64,000 bases of DNA from Aquila chrysaetos chrysaetos. Lineage: Eukaryota; Chordata; Aves; Accipitriformes; Accipitridae. A program made the position numbers and the translations under genes. Positions 1 through 12,314 of this stretch are shown piece after piece (positions within the stretch are counted from its first letter, which is position 1; each line of letters opens with the position of its first letter). The DNA lies in contig NC_044011.1 in assembly GCF_900496995.4 (NCBI RefSeq), positions 23,964,041 through 24,028,040 on the forward strand. Direction: 5' to 3'. The notes under the pieces were generated by a model. It had not been told where the DNA came from. It made no database searches and worked only from the letters and a program-made list of their open reading frames with translations.

Positions 1-1290
1 CCTGAATGGCCCCTAACCTCAGAACAGGAGTTAATGACAAAAACTTCCAGAACCACCTGGCTACCACCCTCCTACGTGGGGGCTTATCAGGGACCTGGGC
101 TCCAAGCTGGACAGAAGTTCCAATTTCTGTCTTGATGAAGGTTCTGAAGTGTCAGCATTTGTTATTGCTCTGAATGAAAAGTACTTGTTCGGTATAAAAA
201 TATTCTGAAAGGAAATGTATTTTGTTTGACAGTATTATAACTCCAATGAATAAATATAGCACGATTTAAGTATCTTAACATAAGTCAAAAAAAGTAATGA
301 CATAAGAACAAAGTGAAATGTTTTTACTTTACTAGAAATATCCCCAGCACACCATAATTTCAAAATCATCAAGATGAAAATAGTTTTGACTTTTTGACAC
401 TTTTCAGACAAGAACATAAATCAATTCAACTCATCCCCACAATATATCTACAAAGTATTTTCCAGTTGAACACTGTTCAGTCAAGAATGTTCAAGTCACT
501 TCTATTAAGAACTTATACATACAATCATAGTTTGCAGTCAACTTTAGCTTTAAAGTTAATTTGAAGATCCCACAGCAAAAACAGTATAAGAAATACAGGC
601 TTTTTTCCTGGCTCGGAGCTTTGCTCTACTGCTTGAGCCTGAGTGCTGATGCCATAAACTACATGAGTCATTCCTCACACAACGTACACATAACTTGCAG
701 GAGCGGGCCCACTGTAGAGCTGAGCCAGAGGATACAAGGATCCCATGACATTCTGCACCTTTTAAAGAAAGTAGTTCAGACAGTTTGCAAGTAATGCTGT
801 CCCACTGCTGGTGAAACTGGGACAGTGATCTGCCCACATTTTGCAGGTCTGGAGCTGGAACAGGCAAGGAAATGGAAAGGTCTTTAGAAGTGACCAGGGA
901 GGGAGGCAGTCTTAGGAGCCTGAGACTGCTGGATGGGTCCAAAAATATTTGGGACAGCAGGTATTAGAGCACACGTAGGACAATGAGGCTGGCACAAGAC
1001 AGAGCTGCCCAGAGCACACACATCTGTGAGAGGCAGCAGGGTTCAGGAATAGGCATGTCTTGCAAGTCAAGCAAGTGCTGGGATACATGAGTGCTGCTGG
1101 GACAGCGCAACCTGAGCTGTTAGTAAGTACTACCAAATGCTGGCTGAACAGGTGTCCTTCTCTGTCTGGCAGCTGCTCTTACTGTGGATAAGAAAGGCAA
1201 GCAGCTCCCAGGAAGGCACAGTAGGGAAAATAATCTCAAAGATGAAACGTAAGCAAAGAGTAGAGCTATGCAAATATACAGTATACTCAC
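1..1290 (-). other. ENPP1: ENPP1 intron 5 (partial)
   Basis: This stretch follows the donor of coding exon 5 at 1290. The next exon should open with the family's start of the catalytic domain (a short linker, then the metal-binding aspartate in an SLDGFR-like motif). No such coding is found on the minus strand down to position 1, so that exon lies outside the window. I see no repeat family or RNA gene here. Open frames on both strands are short and unlike known proteins. Confidence 0.7.
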
Positions 1291-1351
1291 CCTTTTGGAC
1301 ACTGGCGTTCAGTAATGTCCTCACACTCTTCTTCAACCCAGCTTGCCTCTC
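1291..1351 (-). CDS. ENPP1: ENPP1 coding exon 5 (linker after SMB2)
   Basis: The exon has 61 nt, with an AG acceptor to the right of 1351 and a GTGAGT donor ending at 1290. It continues the frame of exon 4 and reads GEASWVEEECEDITERQC followed by PKG. The two cysteines (in EEC and RQC) match the cysteines known in ENPP family members between SMB2 and the phosphodiesterase domain. It ends in phase 2, splitting a glycine codon, as expected for the known ENPP1 sequence at this place. Residues are about 170-189 of the predicted protein. Confidence 0.93.
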
Positions 1352-1518
1352 CTTAAAACAAATGAGTGCAATTTATTTTTTAAGACAGTACATTCTTATT
1401 GGTAAATGCAAGTTTTTTCATTTTACTGGATGCTTTTGAAGTTATATTATGTTCTTGCTCCTTTCATACAAATATGGGTACATATAAGAGACTGTAGGAA
1501 CTTGTTTAGGATATTTAC

Positions 1519-1644
1519 CTTTACAAACAGCATGATAATTGACACAGCAATCCTTATTTTCCACACAGTCATCTGAACAGGAACAATGATATTCTGGTCG
1601 CCTCTTCTCTCCACACCTGAATTTATTACAGGTCCATATGTGGG
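1519..1644 (-). CDS. ENPP1: ENPP1 coding exon 4 (second somatomedin-B domain)
   Basis: The exon has 126 nt and is phase 1 at both ends. It encodes the second somatomedin-B-like domain, beginning [15 protein letters not shown] and containing CSCSDDC, KDCC and AVCK. All eight cysteines of the SMB knot are present. In ENPP1 the SMB domains lie extracellularly between the anchor and the catalytic domain; they are disulfide-rich modules involved in folding, dimerisation and possible partner binding. The acceptor is TTTTAG before 1644 and the donor is GTAAAT after 1519. An open frame extends past the donor to about 1442, but that extension is intronic. Confidence 0.96.
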
Positions 1645-3886
1645 CTAAAACAGATGAGAGAGAAGGACAGCACAATGATTAATACCAGTGTAAGTGTAGA
1701 ATTAATAAACTGAATCTTGTTCTGTCTCAAATGTGTACTCACTGAAAAACAGTCCTGAGGTATTTCATGCATGTATAATATTGCAAGCTTTGGCACTTTG
1801 GAAAATAGAAACACCCATGGCTAAATAATCCAAGTGCATAGCCATCTGAATACAATTTTGCAGCATATGATTATAAATATCACAGATAAGAATCCTTTTT
1901 ACAGACCTCCTTAAATATGGTAATTTATGCATTTACCAGATTAAACCCACATACTATAAAGAAAAACTCCAAATCTGAGTCTGACTTTGGAATGCCTAGA
2001 AGACACTGAGCAGCAGTAACTTACTCAGACTTGCATTGAAGTCACAATGGATTTTACCAGTCACCATCAGGCACTCCAGCATCTTTCAGCACCTCTGAGG
2101 CATAGGTATCACTCTGCCACTATCTGAGACTGTATATATAAGCTCACAGGAAGACCTACTGACTTCAGCTTCATTGCTGATTTTAGTAAGAGATTTTTTT
2201 TTTCCTGAATCATGTTGATTTTCTGAATGGAATATTCCAATACATTGTATCATTTGAAGATGATCATTTTGCAATCATCTGATGATGATCTACACAAGTA
2301 GATCCTTTGAGGTCAATGAGGATAAATGTGAATGAGTTTACCAACTAAGTGAATACTTAAGTGAAGGTCTTAGAGACATGGAAGCCAAATCTAAATGTTT
2401 GATTAGAGGACAGTCAGCCATCTTCATACATGACTAGCAATTATAAATCCCTAAAAGCATTCTCAGGAGGTTAATGTCACTTTCAGGAATACTGAACTTC
2501 AGTAACTCTACCAATGTCAGTAGATCTTTACTTCTGAGAGAGACAGAAGAATCTATTATGGTTCTAGTTACATGATACTATTTAGAAATTAGAATTTGAT
2601 TCTCCACTGATGTTAAGGCTAATTAATTAAAAAAACGTAAACAACACCAAGCAATGAATTCCCATTCTGAGTGCTGAGACAGACTCTCCAGTTTGTTTTT
2701 AAAATATTCTTTAAACTAAGGCAGAGTGGTGTAATGAAACAAAGTGGAGGGTAAATCCCATGCAACTATTCCATAAGCAAAGAGATTTATGCAATTTAGA
2801 GGATCTTTCAATAACAGTCAGTTGAAGCAGGGACCTAAGCTCAGTCTAATCATTTGGTTTTAAAAGTCAACATTAGAATTTTTAATTTCAGTGTGAGACT
2901 ACATTGATAAACTTTACAGATACACATGAAGAGGAGTGAGAAGAAAAACAGTTAACTGAAAAGAATGCTGCATATGAAGCATTAAGGCAAAACTAATTTA
3001 GAGAAAACACTCAAGTTCTGTCCTTAATGTTACTACCTGCACTAACACATTTCCCTGTAAAATTTCTCCATGGTACTTTTCACACTTTTGCCTATCTGAC
3101 CTTTGCTTTCTGGCAAATCACGAGACCTGCTTCTCACTTCACAATCATTCTCCACCAGCACAATCTGTTTTGTCATCCTGCCTTGTCCCAAAGGCCAGCA
3201 CATGACCCTTGCTTCACACTCAAGCTGGGGAGTAACAAGGCAGAGGGCCTGAGTAGGTGGGTAAGGAGAGACAGAAGCTTTCAGAGTTGCTCTGTCCTTC
3301 TACTTTTTCACACTGGTGATGACAGAGAGATACAGTATGCAGAACGCACTCCTATTCCTGGTTTGCCTGAGAATGTAGGAGTTGTCCCTGATGCCAGGGA
3401 CAATGCAGATCACTGTTCTCTCACCCCCAGACAAAGAACAAAAGGCTGGCTGAGACTGAATTGCAGTTGTTCCTCCTCTTTCCCAAGGGGGAGGGCAGCA
3501 GCACAGTCCCTCACAGCCTCTCTCCCCAGAGGAGCTATGGGAAAGCCAGCCTACCAGCTATGTCAGCTCTTATGTAGTCCAGCTGGGTGAAATACAAGCT
3601 TGCTTTGTGTGCAACAGCTGCACCAGAGCCCTGATGTTTCCACATGAGTCCCCAGTACCACCATCATCACTGCAACTCCACCCATGGTTGCAATGGAGGG
3701 AGCACAAAAAGGGGGAGACCACTGGCATCAGAACCACCCTGTTGTTCAGCAGCCCTCCTTTGAGCTCACAGCCTATCTGAAAAGTCAGGGGTTACAGCCA
3801 GCTGACCACAACAGTACTCACACATGCTGAGCTGTCCCACATCACAAAATAGAAGAGTTTGCCCCACAGCTTTTTTCCATCCTTAC
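1645..3886 (-). other. ENPP1: ENPP1 intron 3, no recognised element
   Basis: This 2.2-kb intron lies between the SMB1 and SMB2 exons. Most is AT-rich single-copy-looking sequence. The part from about 3030 to 3780 is more GC-rich and carries a long antisense open frame (3027-3590) that I do not consider a gene. No transposon, RNA gene or extra exon is recognised. Confidence 0.7.
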
Positions 3887-4003
3887 CTGGTTGTATACAT
3901 GTTTCCTGGTAATCTAAGCAGCAGTTTCCAAGCTTGACACAATCTCTATCACAACGGCAGCTTCCAAAGGTCCTTTCAAAGCAACGACCTTTGCAGGTTT
4001 TCA
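3887..4003 (-). CDS. ENPP1: ENPP1 coding exon 3 (first somatomedin-B domain)
   Basis: The exon has 117 nt and is phase 1 at both ends. It reads [18 protein letters not shown], then DRDC, GNCC and QETC, ending with CIQP. All eight SMB cysteines are present. The motif [10 protein letters not shown] followed by [12 protein letters not shown] is typical of ENPP1 and differs from ENPP3, so this exon is the best single piece of evidence for the gene identity. The acceptor is TTACAG before 4003 and the donor is GTAAGG after 3887. Residues are about 89-128. Confidence 0.97.
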
Positions 4004-5665
4004 CTGTAATATTGGATAGTGTTAGATGTCAGTGACTGAGCCCAAATCAGTCAACATGCAACAGAAATGAATAAGGTCAGCATGTGGAACGACAGAGCTG
4101 GTCATTCCACAACTTACAGGATGGCTGCAAAACCAGTGACAGCCAAAGGAAAAGGAAAGTCTTGATCCAACTAAATGTTTATTTTCTCTTATTGAGCAAA
4201 AATATTTTTTTATCATATTGAACAAAGAGTTCTGTTCTGTTTTAGCAGGAACAGAGTGTTTCATTATTGGCAGAAATAAGTGAAACAAAAGACTACAATT
4301 CTAGTTGTGACTGTCCTTACCTTTCTGTATCACCAGAAGATATGAGTACAGTCATTTAGAATATGGAAGATCTCTGTCAGAGGAAATCTGAACCTAGGTT
4401 TTCAATAAGGGTGCCCTAAACAGTGAAACACTTGCAGAGAACACTAATCTTCATCTTCACATCTGACAATGTTCCACTTTCTATAAATAATGAAACATTA
4501 AATAGAATTTAGACTGCATTAGCTATGCTTGCAACTCTCCCATGTTCATGCCCTGTTTGAGTGACTGTCTTCATACAAATCAGTGGAACTGAAGAAGCCC
4601 CAGTCCAGCATTCTGCTGTACCATGGTTAAGGTACTATCTCAAGACACAGGAAGGGCTGTTCCAAACCAGACACAGGAGCTACAAACTTGAGTGTACTGC
4701 TCACTGGCTTAATTTTTGTTCAGTTTTAATGTTAAAAAAAAAGGCACAGCATTCTTCCACTAGACTGGAGCTGCTTGGGGTGGGGGAACAAAAAAACCCA
4801 CAAAACTGGTGACATGAAGCTATAACAACACGTAAGTAGTTGGTCAGTTTGTTTCTTCCTGTGCAATCACCAGAAGGGAGTGAGGTAAATCCTTCATCAT
4901 TTGGCTCCTCTTATCAAGAATCTTGATGTGTGTGATATTAGGAAAATGAGATAATAATGAGCCAATATTGCAAAGCTGTAATAAAATGAGAAAAAACCTA
5001 AACAGATTCTACTGGGAAATTAATAATCTGAATTTTAGTTAAAAATCATTGTAGGCCTGTTTGTTAAACAGATCAACTTTGAAATTATTCCAAATAGTTG
5101 CTCCCAAACTGAAGCTTGATTTCTTAAAATATCTTTTATAACCTTCTACCTGAAGAAACTTCACCATTGAAAAAACCACATATTTTTCAGGACAGAAAAC
5201 AGCCTGAGGAATTCCACAAGGAACATTTTCAGGCTACAATTCTAACCAGTAAAAAAAATAACTTTTTTTTTTTGCCCATAATTGACTGGAAAAGATGAAA
5301 AACAAATGTTCCAGGACAACATGAAATAGAAATTGTTGGGTTTTTTTTATAGTGAACTGAGAAAAGCCAGCCATGTGACATCACCACAGTGACAGTTGGG
5401 ATATATGGAAGCTGCCAGACCAGACACTGAGTGCGAGGATCAGTTTACCTCTCAAGTGAGTACACACAAGTACTGAGTACACCTGACATGTATTTGCCAG
5501 TATTTTCATTCCCCTCTAACTGAAACTGCTTCAAGCAATGCATCCAATCCTCTTCCTACAGCAAGAAAGCATTCCGATAACATCAAAATTAATTTTTCTT
5601 TTTGTAAAAAAGAAACAAAAAGGAATTCCTTAGAAATATTACTAAATAAAAGGCATATTAGTTAC
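4004..5665 (-). other. ENPP1: ENPP1 intron 2, no recognised element
   Basis: This 1.66-kb intron separates the transmembrane exon from the SMB1 exon. It is AT-rich with short A and T runs (for example near 4730-4800 and 5250-5280). I recognise no repeat family, RNA gene or extra exon. Confidence 0.7.
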
Positions 5666-5738
5666 CATCTTTTGAACAGCTAGGCTTCAGGCCAAATATA
5701 CATCCTAGGATTGTCGTTAACATGCAGACACAGAGCAC
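5666..5738 (-). CDS. ENPP1: ENPP1 coding exon 2 (transmembrane anchor)
   Basis: The exon has 73 nt, entering in phase 0 and leaving in phase 1. It reads [17 protein letters not shown] then KPSCSKD. This is the hydrophobic signal anchor of a type II membrane protein (residues about 65-82) and the first extracellular residues. The string [14 protein letters not shown] is characteristic of ENPP1. The acceptor is CCACAG to the right of 5738 and the donor is GTAACT to the left of 5666. The exon is too short to show as a long open frame; it was found by reading between exons 1 and 3, and its phases fit both neighbours. Confidence 0.96.
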
Positions 5739-5893
5739 CTGTGGAACAGGAAGGAAAAGAAAGTAATCTTAAATGACCACTGATGGTTTGAAAGCCCTTA
5801 TTTTCTCTATACTGTTATACAATTGTACTGAAATTGATAAACATGCAGATTAGGAGGCTGATTTCACTGCTTTCACAGTTTTCACTCACACAA

Positions 5894-6476
5894 TGTCCTA
5901 GTTTCAGCTGGGATAGAGTTAACTGTCTTCCTAGTAGCTGGTATGGTGCTATGTTTTGGGTTCAGTACCAGAAGAATGTTGATAACACTGATGTTTTCAG
6001 TTGTTGCTAAGTAGTGTTTAGACTAATGTCAAGGATTTTTCAGCTTCTCATGCCCAGCCAGCGAGAAAGCTGGAGGGGCACAAGAAGTTGGCACAGGACA
6101 CAGCCAGGGCAGCTGACCCAAACTGGCCAAAGGGGTATTCCATACCATGGGACATCACATCTAGTGTATAAACTGGGGGGACTGGGGGCGGGGAATCGCC
6201 GCTCAGGGACTAGTGGGGTGCCGGTCAGCGGGTGGTGAGCAATTGCACTGCGCATCATTTGTACATTCCAATCCTTTCATTATTGCTGCTGTCATTTTAT
6301 TAGTGTTATCATTATTAGTTTCTTCTTTTCTGTTCTATTAAACCGTTCTTATCTCAACCCGTGGGTTTTGCTTCTTCTTCCCGATTTTCTCCCCCATCCC
6401 ACTGGGTGGGGGGGGAGGGGAGGGTGAGTGAGCAGCTGCGTGGTGCTTAGTTGCTGGCTGGGGTTAAACCACGACA
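5894..6476 (+). mobile_element. Solo LTR of an avian endogenous retrovirus (ERV-L-like)
   Basis: This 583-bp element begins TGTCC and ends ACGACA, and is flanked by identical 5-bp repeats CACAA at 5889-5893 and 6477-6481. The flanks mark a retroviral insertion reduced to one LTR. It has a TATA-like TATAAA at 6167-6172, an ATTAAA polyadenylation signal at 6337-6342 and G-rich stretches near 6175-6195 and 6405-6425. The opening, with its stretch on a GGGATAGAGTTAA core, resembles a common avian class III LTR as I remember it; the family name is not certain. No internal retroviral genes remain. It lies antisense to ENPP1, 155 bp upstream of the exon 2 acceptor. Confidence 0.93.
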
Positions 6477-9196
6477 CACAAGTAGTTATGTTGTTTGCAA
6501 TTAATTACTGCTGCATGAACATGAATATTCTCAAGACTAGGCCTGTGTACTTCATTTCTTATCAAGTAATTTAATGTAGACATGATGATATAGTTGTTTC
6601 TCACAAACAAAAAAATTAAGATGTTTATGGTTACTCATATATCAATTTTAGAGAAAACTCTTTGCTCCACTTCTTCCTTCCTCCTAGTTTGTTCTAAGAC
6701 GAAACGAAGTTTTGCCATTGACCACAGACTACAAACAGAAGGCATGGCTCTTAAGTGATACCTATAATTTTCTTAGGCAGGAAAACCTTTTCCCACTTCC
6801 TAGTATCCGGTTCGTACTAGATGTTGGTCCATACCATGGTAAGCAACTGTGGGATGTCACATTAGACTGACCACAGTGTCTTACACTGACCAGAAACTAT
6901 GGCCATGTTTATTTTGGATTCTGAATGCATTAAAGTTATCAAACAAGCACCATATTGTCCTTGTCCAGCATTTTAGGGCAAGACCTAATGCCTACTCAAA
7001 TACAGGGAAAGATTCCTTTTAATCTCATGAAGTACTGGATTTGGTCCATAAACTCTTAAGGAAAAGTGTATACATTATCAATGCATATACAGTAATTAAA
7101 GAGTCCAGGAAAGCCAACAAGGCACTTATGATGGCTATGCTATTCAAGTGTAGAATGTAATAAGGTAGTTTGCCAAAAGTCCTGAAAGAGACAGCACTGT
7201 AATAATGCAGACTTTCTTATTCAGAAGTATTTGAGGAAGTACGGGTAGGAGAGAATGTACATCACCTTTATGGTCATTGTTTTCTGAGGAAAAATTGCTT
7301 TCAAGCAATACTTCAATAACTTTACGTACATGCCTACACAAAGTCTCTGCCTTTTTTCCTCCTCCCCAATCAGCAAAAGCTGCTGAGTCAGTCTTTTGAG
7401 TGTGATGTCTGAATCATGTTGTGATGTGGCAAAAATTCACCCCATTTTAAAATGCACCTAATTATTTCTCAAGCTTACTTTTTTGAAGTCTGTGAGCACT
7501 TGAGTAAATAAAAACTATTTGTGTTGTTTTTAACAAATATAGAGTTCACTATACAATTTTGTTCACTAAGCAGTTAATAAAGCCAGTAAGAACGCAATTT
7601 CTGGAATGCGTAGCATTGAAATTCAGGCATTATTCTGGATTTCTGAACTGAAAATTATCATAAACCATATTAATCAATATAAAAAATATTACACATACAG
7701 CATTCATGAAAAAAACGGAATTATAGACTGGACCTGATGAAACTTTGGCCTAGAATTCTGAACCAAGCAAGTCTAGAATCTTAGATGATTCAACAATGTC
7801 TAACAGAGAAATAAATACTTTTAAAGTTCAACTCTATCCTTGAATTGCCAGGGAAAGAAAGAAAACAAGAGAATGAGAAAAAAAAAATCTGGTATTATCA
7901 GTGCACCCAGATACACTACAACTGACAGAAAGGTGCAAGTCTCCATTAACCCAGCTGTCAAGAATGACTACAACTGCAGAGCTCTGTACTTGCCTTTTCT
8001 TTTTTTAAACAGCATACTAACATGTGCAGTATCAATAACATTTTCTGTTAAATCAGTATCAATAGTATTATCTTCCATGTAAATTGTTACGGACCTTTGA
8101 AGTTTTCCATATGAAATACCAACTAGATAGGAGCACACGCACAGCTAGGTAGGGAGCACATGAGATGCAACACATCAAAGCCCAGCAAAATCAGTGGAGA
8201 GAGCAAAACCTGTTATTGTCCCTTTAACTTATATTATTTGGAAACTACAAATCGACTAATTTGTTTTTAAAAAGCTAACTTGAGAACATTTTATTTCAGG
8301 GTGGCAATATATTGCTTCTCTACTCCCACCAGGCCCTGCTACTAAGATCAGAGAGTAGAATGTCCTCTGACATGTAACCACAAACACACTTTAAAACAGA
8401 CAAAACCCACACCTACTCTATCTGCAAGAGCTTTATTCCCATATCTTCAAATAGCTACATGACCTATGGGACTTATGCCACCTAAGGCATCCTTGTAACA
8501 AAAGCACGTTGCAGTGCCACTAAATGCACTATTAATATTCCCTTAAGGAGCTTCAGTGTAGATAATGCATGTTTAAAAACCACAAATTAATTGTGACACC
8601 AAATTAATGTAAAAATTAAATCTAAATAAAACCCACTCCAAAGTGATAGCGTTATAGTACTTCCCAACTAAAACTGGTAAATCTTCACTAAAGTTCTCAC
8701 AAATAGTTCCTGAGATTTTGGCACCAAATGTTACAAAATCAGTTTTGTATTGTATTCTAGATTTTCAGTTTTACACTGCCATGAACATAATTAATTCCAA
8801 CAAGCAAAAACATGAAAGGATTATGTTCACTGAGGCATATGAATGTTGTTTTGGGTAGGAAATACTACAAAATGGTAAAGCTACTTGATGGAATAACACA
8901 ACTTGTGTTTCCTGCAAGCAATACTCTGGAAGCCTCATAGCATCACAAAACACAGCACACTACAAATGCTCTCTGTGTCTCTACTACAAACCAGCTCTGC
9001 TCTCAGATGTTTTCCCTTGTGTATATGCAAGACATGGTCCACGTTCTTACCTGGTGTACTATGCCCACTTGTAATAAATGAAGATCTGGGAAATTCTATT
9101 GACTCATTACATTCAAGCCTTTGCTTTCTTAACATTAGTCCCACTAGCTTAAATTTTAGTCTTAAAAAATATTTTACTGCAAAACACTAAAGCTAT

Positions 9197-9219
9197 CCCC
9201 CCCCCCCTTTTTTTTTTCC
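9197..9219. repeat. C-run followed by T-run
   Basis: Eleven C residues are followed directly by a run of T and then a C/T-rich stretch to about 9232, inside ENPP1 intron 1. This is low-complexity DNA with no inferred function. Length may vary between individuals or be a sequencing artefact. Confidence 0.8.
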
Positions 9220-12200
9220 TTTCTTTCTTTAACACTTAAGAACCTTCACAAAAATGGTAAGCTTAGAGGTAAAGCATTTGACAATGTTCTGGGACAGCCA
9301 GCTCTAATCTAGTGGACTATACCATGCAATTGCAGCTTAGTGTTTAAGGCTTTGAATCAAAGCTTTATCTTGAGCCTGAATGACTTCAGTCACGTGGATA
9401 TTACCCACACAAATGGCACAAATGTTCAGCTGGAACAATGTGGAGCAACTAATACTGGCCAATAGCAGCAGTAGTCCTGACTAGGCACAGCAAGAGATGT
9501 TACACTAGTAGCTGACCTATTGTTAGTGGAAAGGCTTTAAGATTATCAGCTCTACAGATGACGAGGAATAATCAAGCTAGCTTTACAGGTCACCCAGATA
9601 CAGAAAGTCACCACACTGCTGCAGCCCAAATGTGGACTAATTTACCTTGCTTCTTGTTGCATGGGACCTTGCTGTAACAGTAGGTTACTAATATTACCTG
9701 AACTATTTTACATACAGGTAGCTCAAGTTTGGGATGCTGCAGTCTGCTGTGTAAAGATTTTTATTTTTTAAATCTATATAAAGACAAGTAGCTGCACATG
9801 TAGTTTAAGGTTTACTATCAAGAACCTCATTAGAACCCTGCAGCTGTCCTGCTGCAAGCACCAGACTCAAATCTCTAGCTACTACCACATTGTCAACCTA
9901 ACACGTGCCTTCAAGGTTTAGTCTGTCTTTTTAAACAAAAGGAGAAAATCTTACCTATTCTCTCTCTCCCCCACATTCTTCGCCTCAAAAGAGAAAGCAA
10001 GAACTGAGAAAAAAGGTGCAATTAAGAAAGAATATGGGAACCCAACATTTAGTAGGAAGGCAAATAAAATTAAAGAACCTGGCCTTATTATACACTAAAG
10101 TAGCACATGAACTTTTTACGGTAACTTGAGAGACTGCTAGGACGAAATGTCAGATTTGGTTTTAATATAGTATCTGAGAAAAGTTTTTAAACCAACACAG
10201 TAAAAACTGCAGAGAAGAAAGTGTCCTTTTTTGTTTTAAAAATATTTTTTTTAAAGTTTGTTTTGGAATCAAAAACCATTGTCATCTAGGGATGAATCTC
10301 TGTCCCATCACTGCTTCCTTTACGTGGGCGGAAGCAATAAAAGCTTTGCTTTGTAAACATTATAGCGGTTGGGAATAGGTGGTTGAGTGTCTGGAAAACT
10401 GCAATCCTGAACACATTTGAAAAGCCTTTTATTTTGAGCTGGGCAGATGGAAATATGATAACATAGATAGAGAGCAGAATCATTTCTATCACTCATCTCT
10501 AGAACTGCAGCTGAAGAGAATTTCTCAGCAGTGATTTTGGAGAGCTGCTGGAAGGGCCACAGAGCCAGCATGCACACAGGCTGCAGGCACTGGATCCCAA
10601 AGAGACTGGTCAACTGTACAGGTATTGCTGACATACATAGAAATCTCTCACCAGCCTTAGCTACTGTCACCTTTCCTTTGCTATTGTATTTTACTCTTCC
10701 TTTACACAGTCAATGCTACTGTCCCTTTCTCTTTACTCTTCCCTAGCTCTGTCCATCTTCCCTACTTCCCCTCTACTCTTCTGCTCTGCATTTTCTTCAG
10801 CAAAGAATGCCTTGGTATCTCTTTTAAGGAATAATCATTCTGAATTAAGTTTTTTGTGTTGATCTTCCTCACCCTTTGCCTACCATGTACTCAGTTGATT
10901 TCCATCTTCCTTTTTTCATCCCTGGTGTTCCATGGCCAACAAAACTTGTCACTCTAAGGTTTAAGGCACATCCATTAACAACTACACGATTAACAAAGAA
11001 GCAATGCAAAGTAGTGGTTTTTCATTCTAACCTCCATGATTGACTCTCACAGTTGTGCCATGTCTATCCATGAAGGGAGAACATCTAGTCTGGGTCTGTA
11101 ATGTCAGTATTACAAAAACCCATGGAATTTTCCACAACCACTGGAAACCATGAAGGGTATACTATGTTTTTCACTGTTTTGTGCACCTAGAATAGATGAC
11201 TAACAACATAGATCTTAACACTGAAATATCTTTGAGAAAGAATTTCATCTGCAAAAGAGTAAAGAACACTGTAATAAATAATGAATTTCAAGTAAGAACA
11301 GAGTCACCGTCTGTCTTTAAAGGGCGTTGTTAAAAATGCAGAAAGCATACTGTACAGAGAAAAACCCCTTATCTACACTTGCCAGGGGCAGGAACGCTTA
11401 CTCATGCTTGTAAGAGTTATTTTTAAACAGAGATAATCCCTCAACAGCTCAGTTATATTCAAAAGCAGGGGATACTTAATAAAGTTTACTGAACTGAAAG
11501 GAAGTAGATACTTCACTCATACCAACACAGCTACATACCTAAATAAATAACCTTAAAAAAAGTTATCAACACTGAAACAAGTGCACCACCTTCTCCTTGC
11601 ACCACTCATCTCTTCTTTCCACATTTGTAAATATTTTTATGCTCTTCAAAGACTTGCTTTTGTTGATCCACATTCCACACCTAGAGCCCAGGAGGAGAGA
11701 CCCTGAGGCTCTCAGGTCCTGGTTGTCCTGAAACACTGAAGGTGACTGAATTATCCTGAAGTCAGTGGATGGAAAAGCTGGAGCTTACATCCAAAACCTT
11801 TTCAGAGCTAAAAAGATTTACTCTAAAAAATGTATAGGGATTATTGTTTTTCTTCTGAAAGCAGCACACAGGTGGTCTACTCTGTTTCTATTGAATGTTC
11901 TCAAGACTTATAACATACTATTGCAACATAAGGTCATTCAAAGGACAAGAATGTTTTAAAGGTAGCTCGAGCCACTGTAAGATATTATTAAAAGCCTTCA
12001 TGGAGCTTACCAAAGAACAATAACTGTTCATTCAGCAGGGAATTATCAGCAGAAGACATATCATACCATAGCTCTCTAAATACCTTCCAAAACTATTCAA
12101 GCATCTGTTTTTTAACAAGAAAGAGACAAAGATATAGAACAGAGTTAGCATCTGTCATCTAGGTTCTAAAATATTTTTCTCATTTGTTGCTTGTCCAACT

Positions 12201-12287
12201 GTATAGGTACACATTGTCCTGGAAGGTATTAACACATGAGCTGTTATCAAAGCACACACATTTTACCCCTGGCTGGTTTTTGGGTTT

Positions 12288-12314
12288 TTTTTTTGTTTGT
12301 TTGTTTGTTTGTTT
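12288..12314. repeat. T-run and (GTTT)n microsatellite
   Basis: A T-run is followed by about five GTTT units in ENPP1 intron 1. It is a simple tetranucleotide repeat, probably polymorphic. On the minus strand it reads AAAC, which resembles a degraded poly-A tail, but no SINE or LINE body is attached. Confidence 0.85.

Noticed and set aside
1-1290. Next ENPP1 exon expected to the left of exon 5
   Set aside because: No minus-strand stretch resembles the start of the ENPP catalytic domain; the open frame at 556-942 is unrelated to the family.
3027-3590. 187-codon open frame on the plus strand in ENPP1 intron 3
   Set aside because: It has no recognised domain, lies antisense in an intron in a locally GC-richer patch, and one frame of this length is expected by chance in a window of this size.
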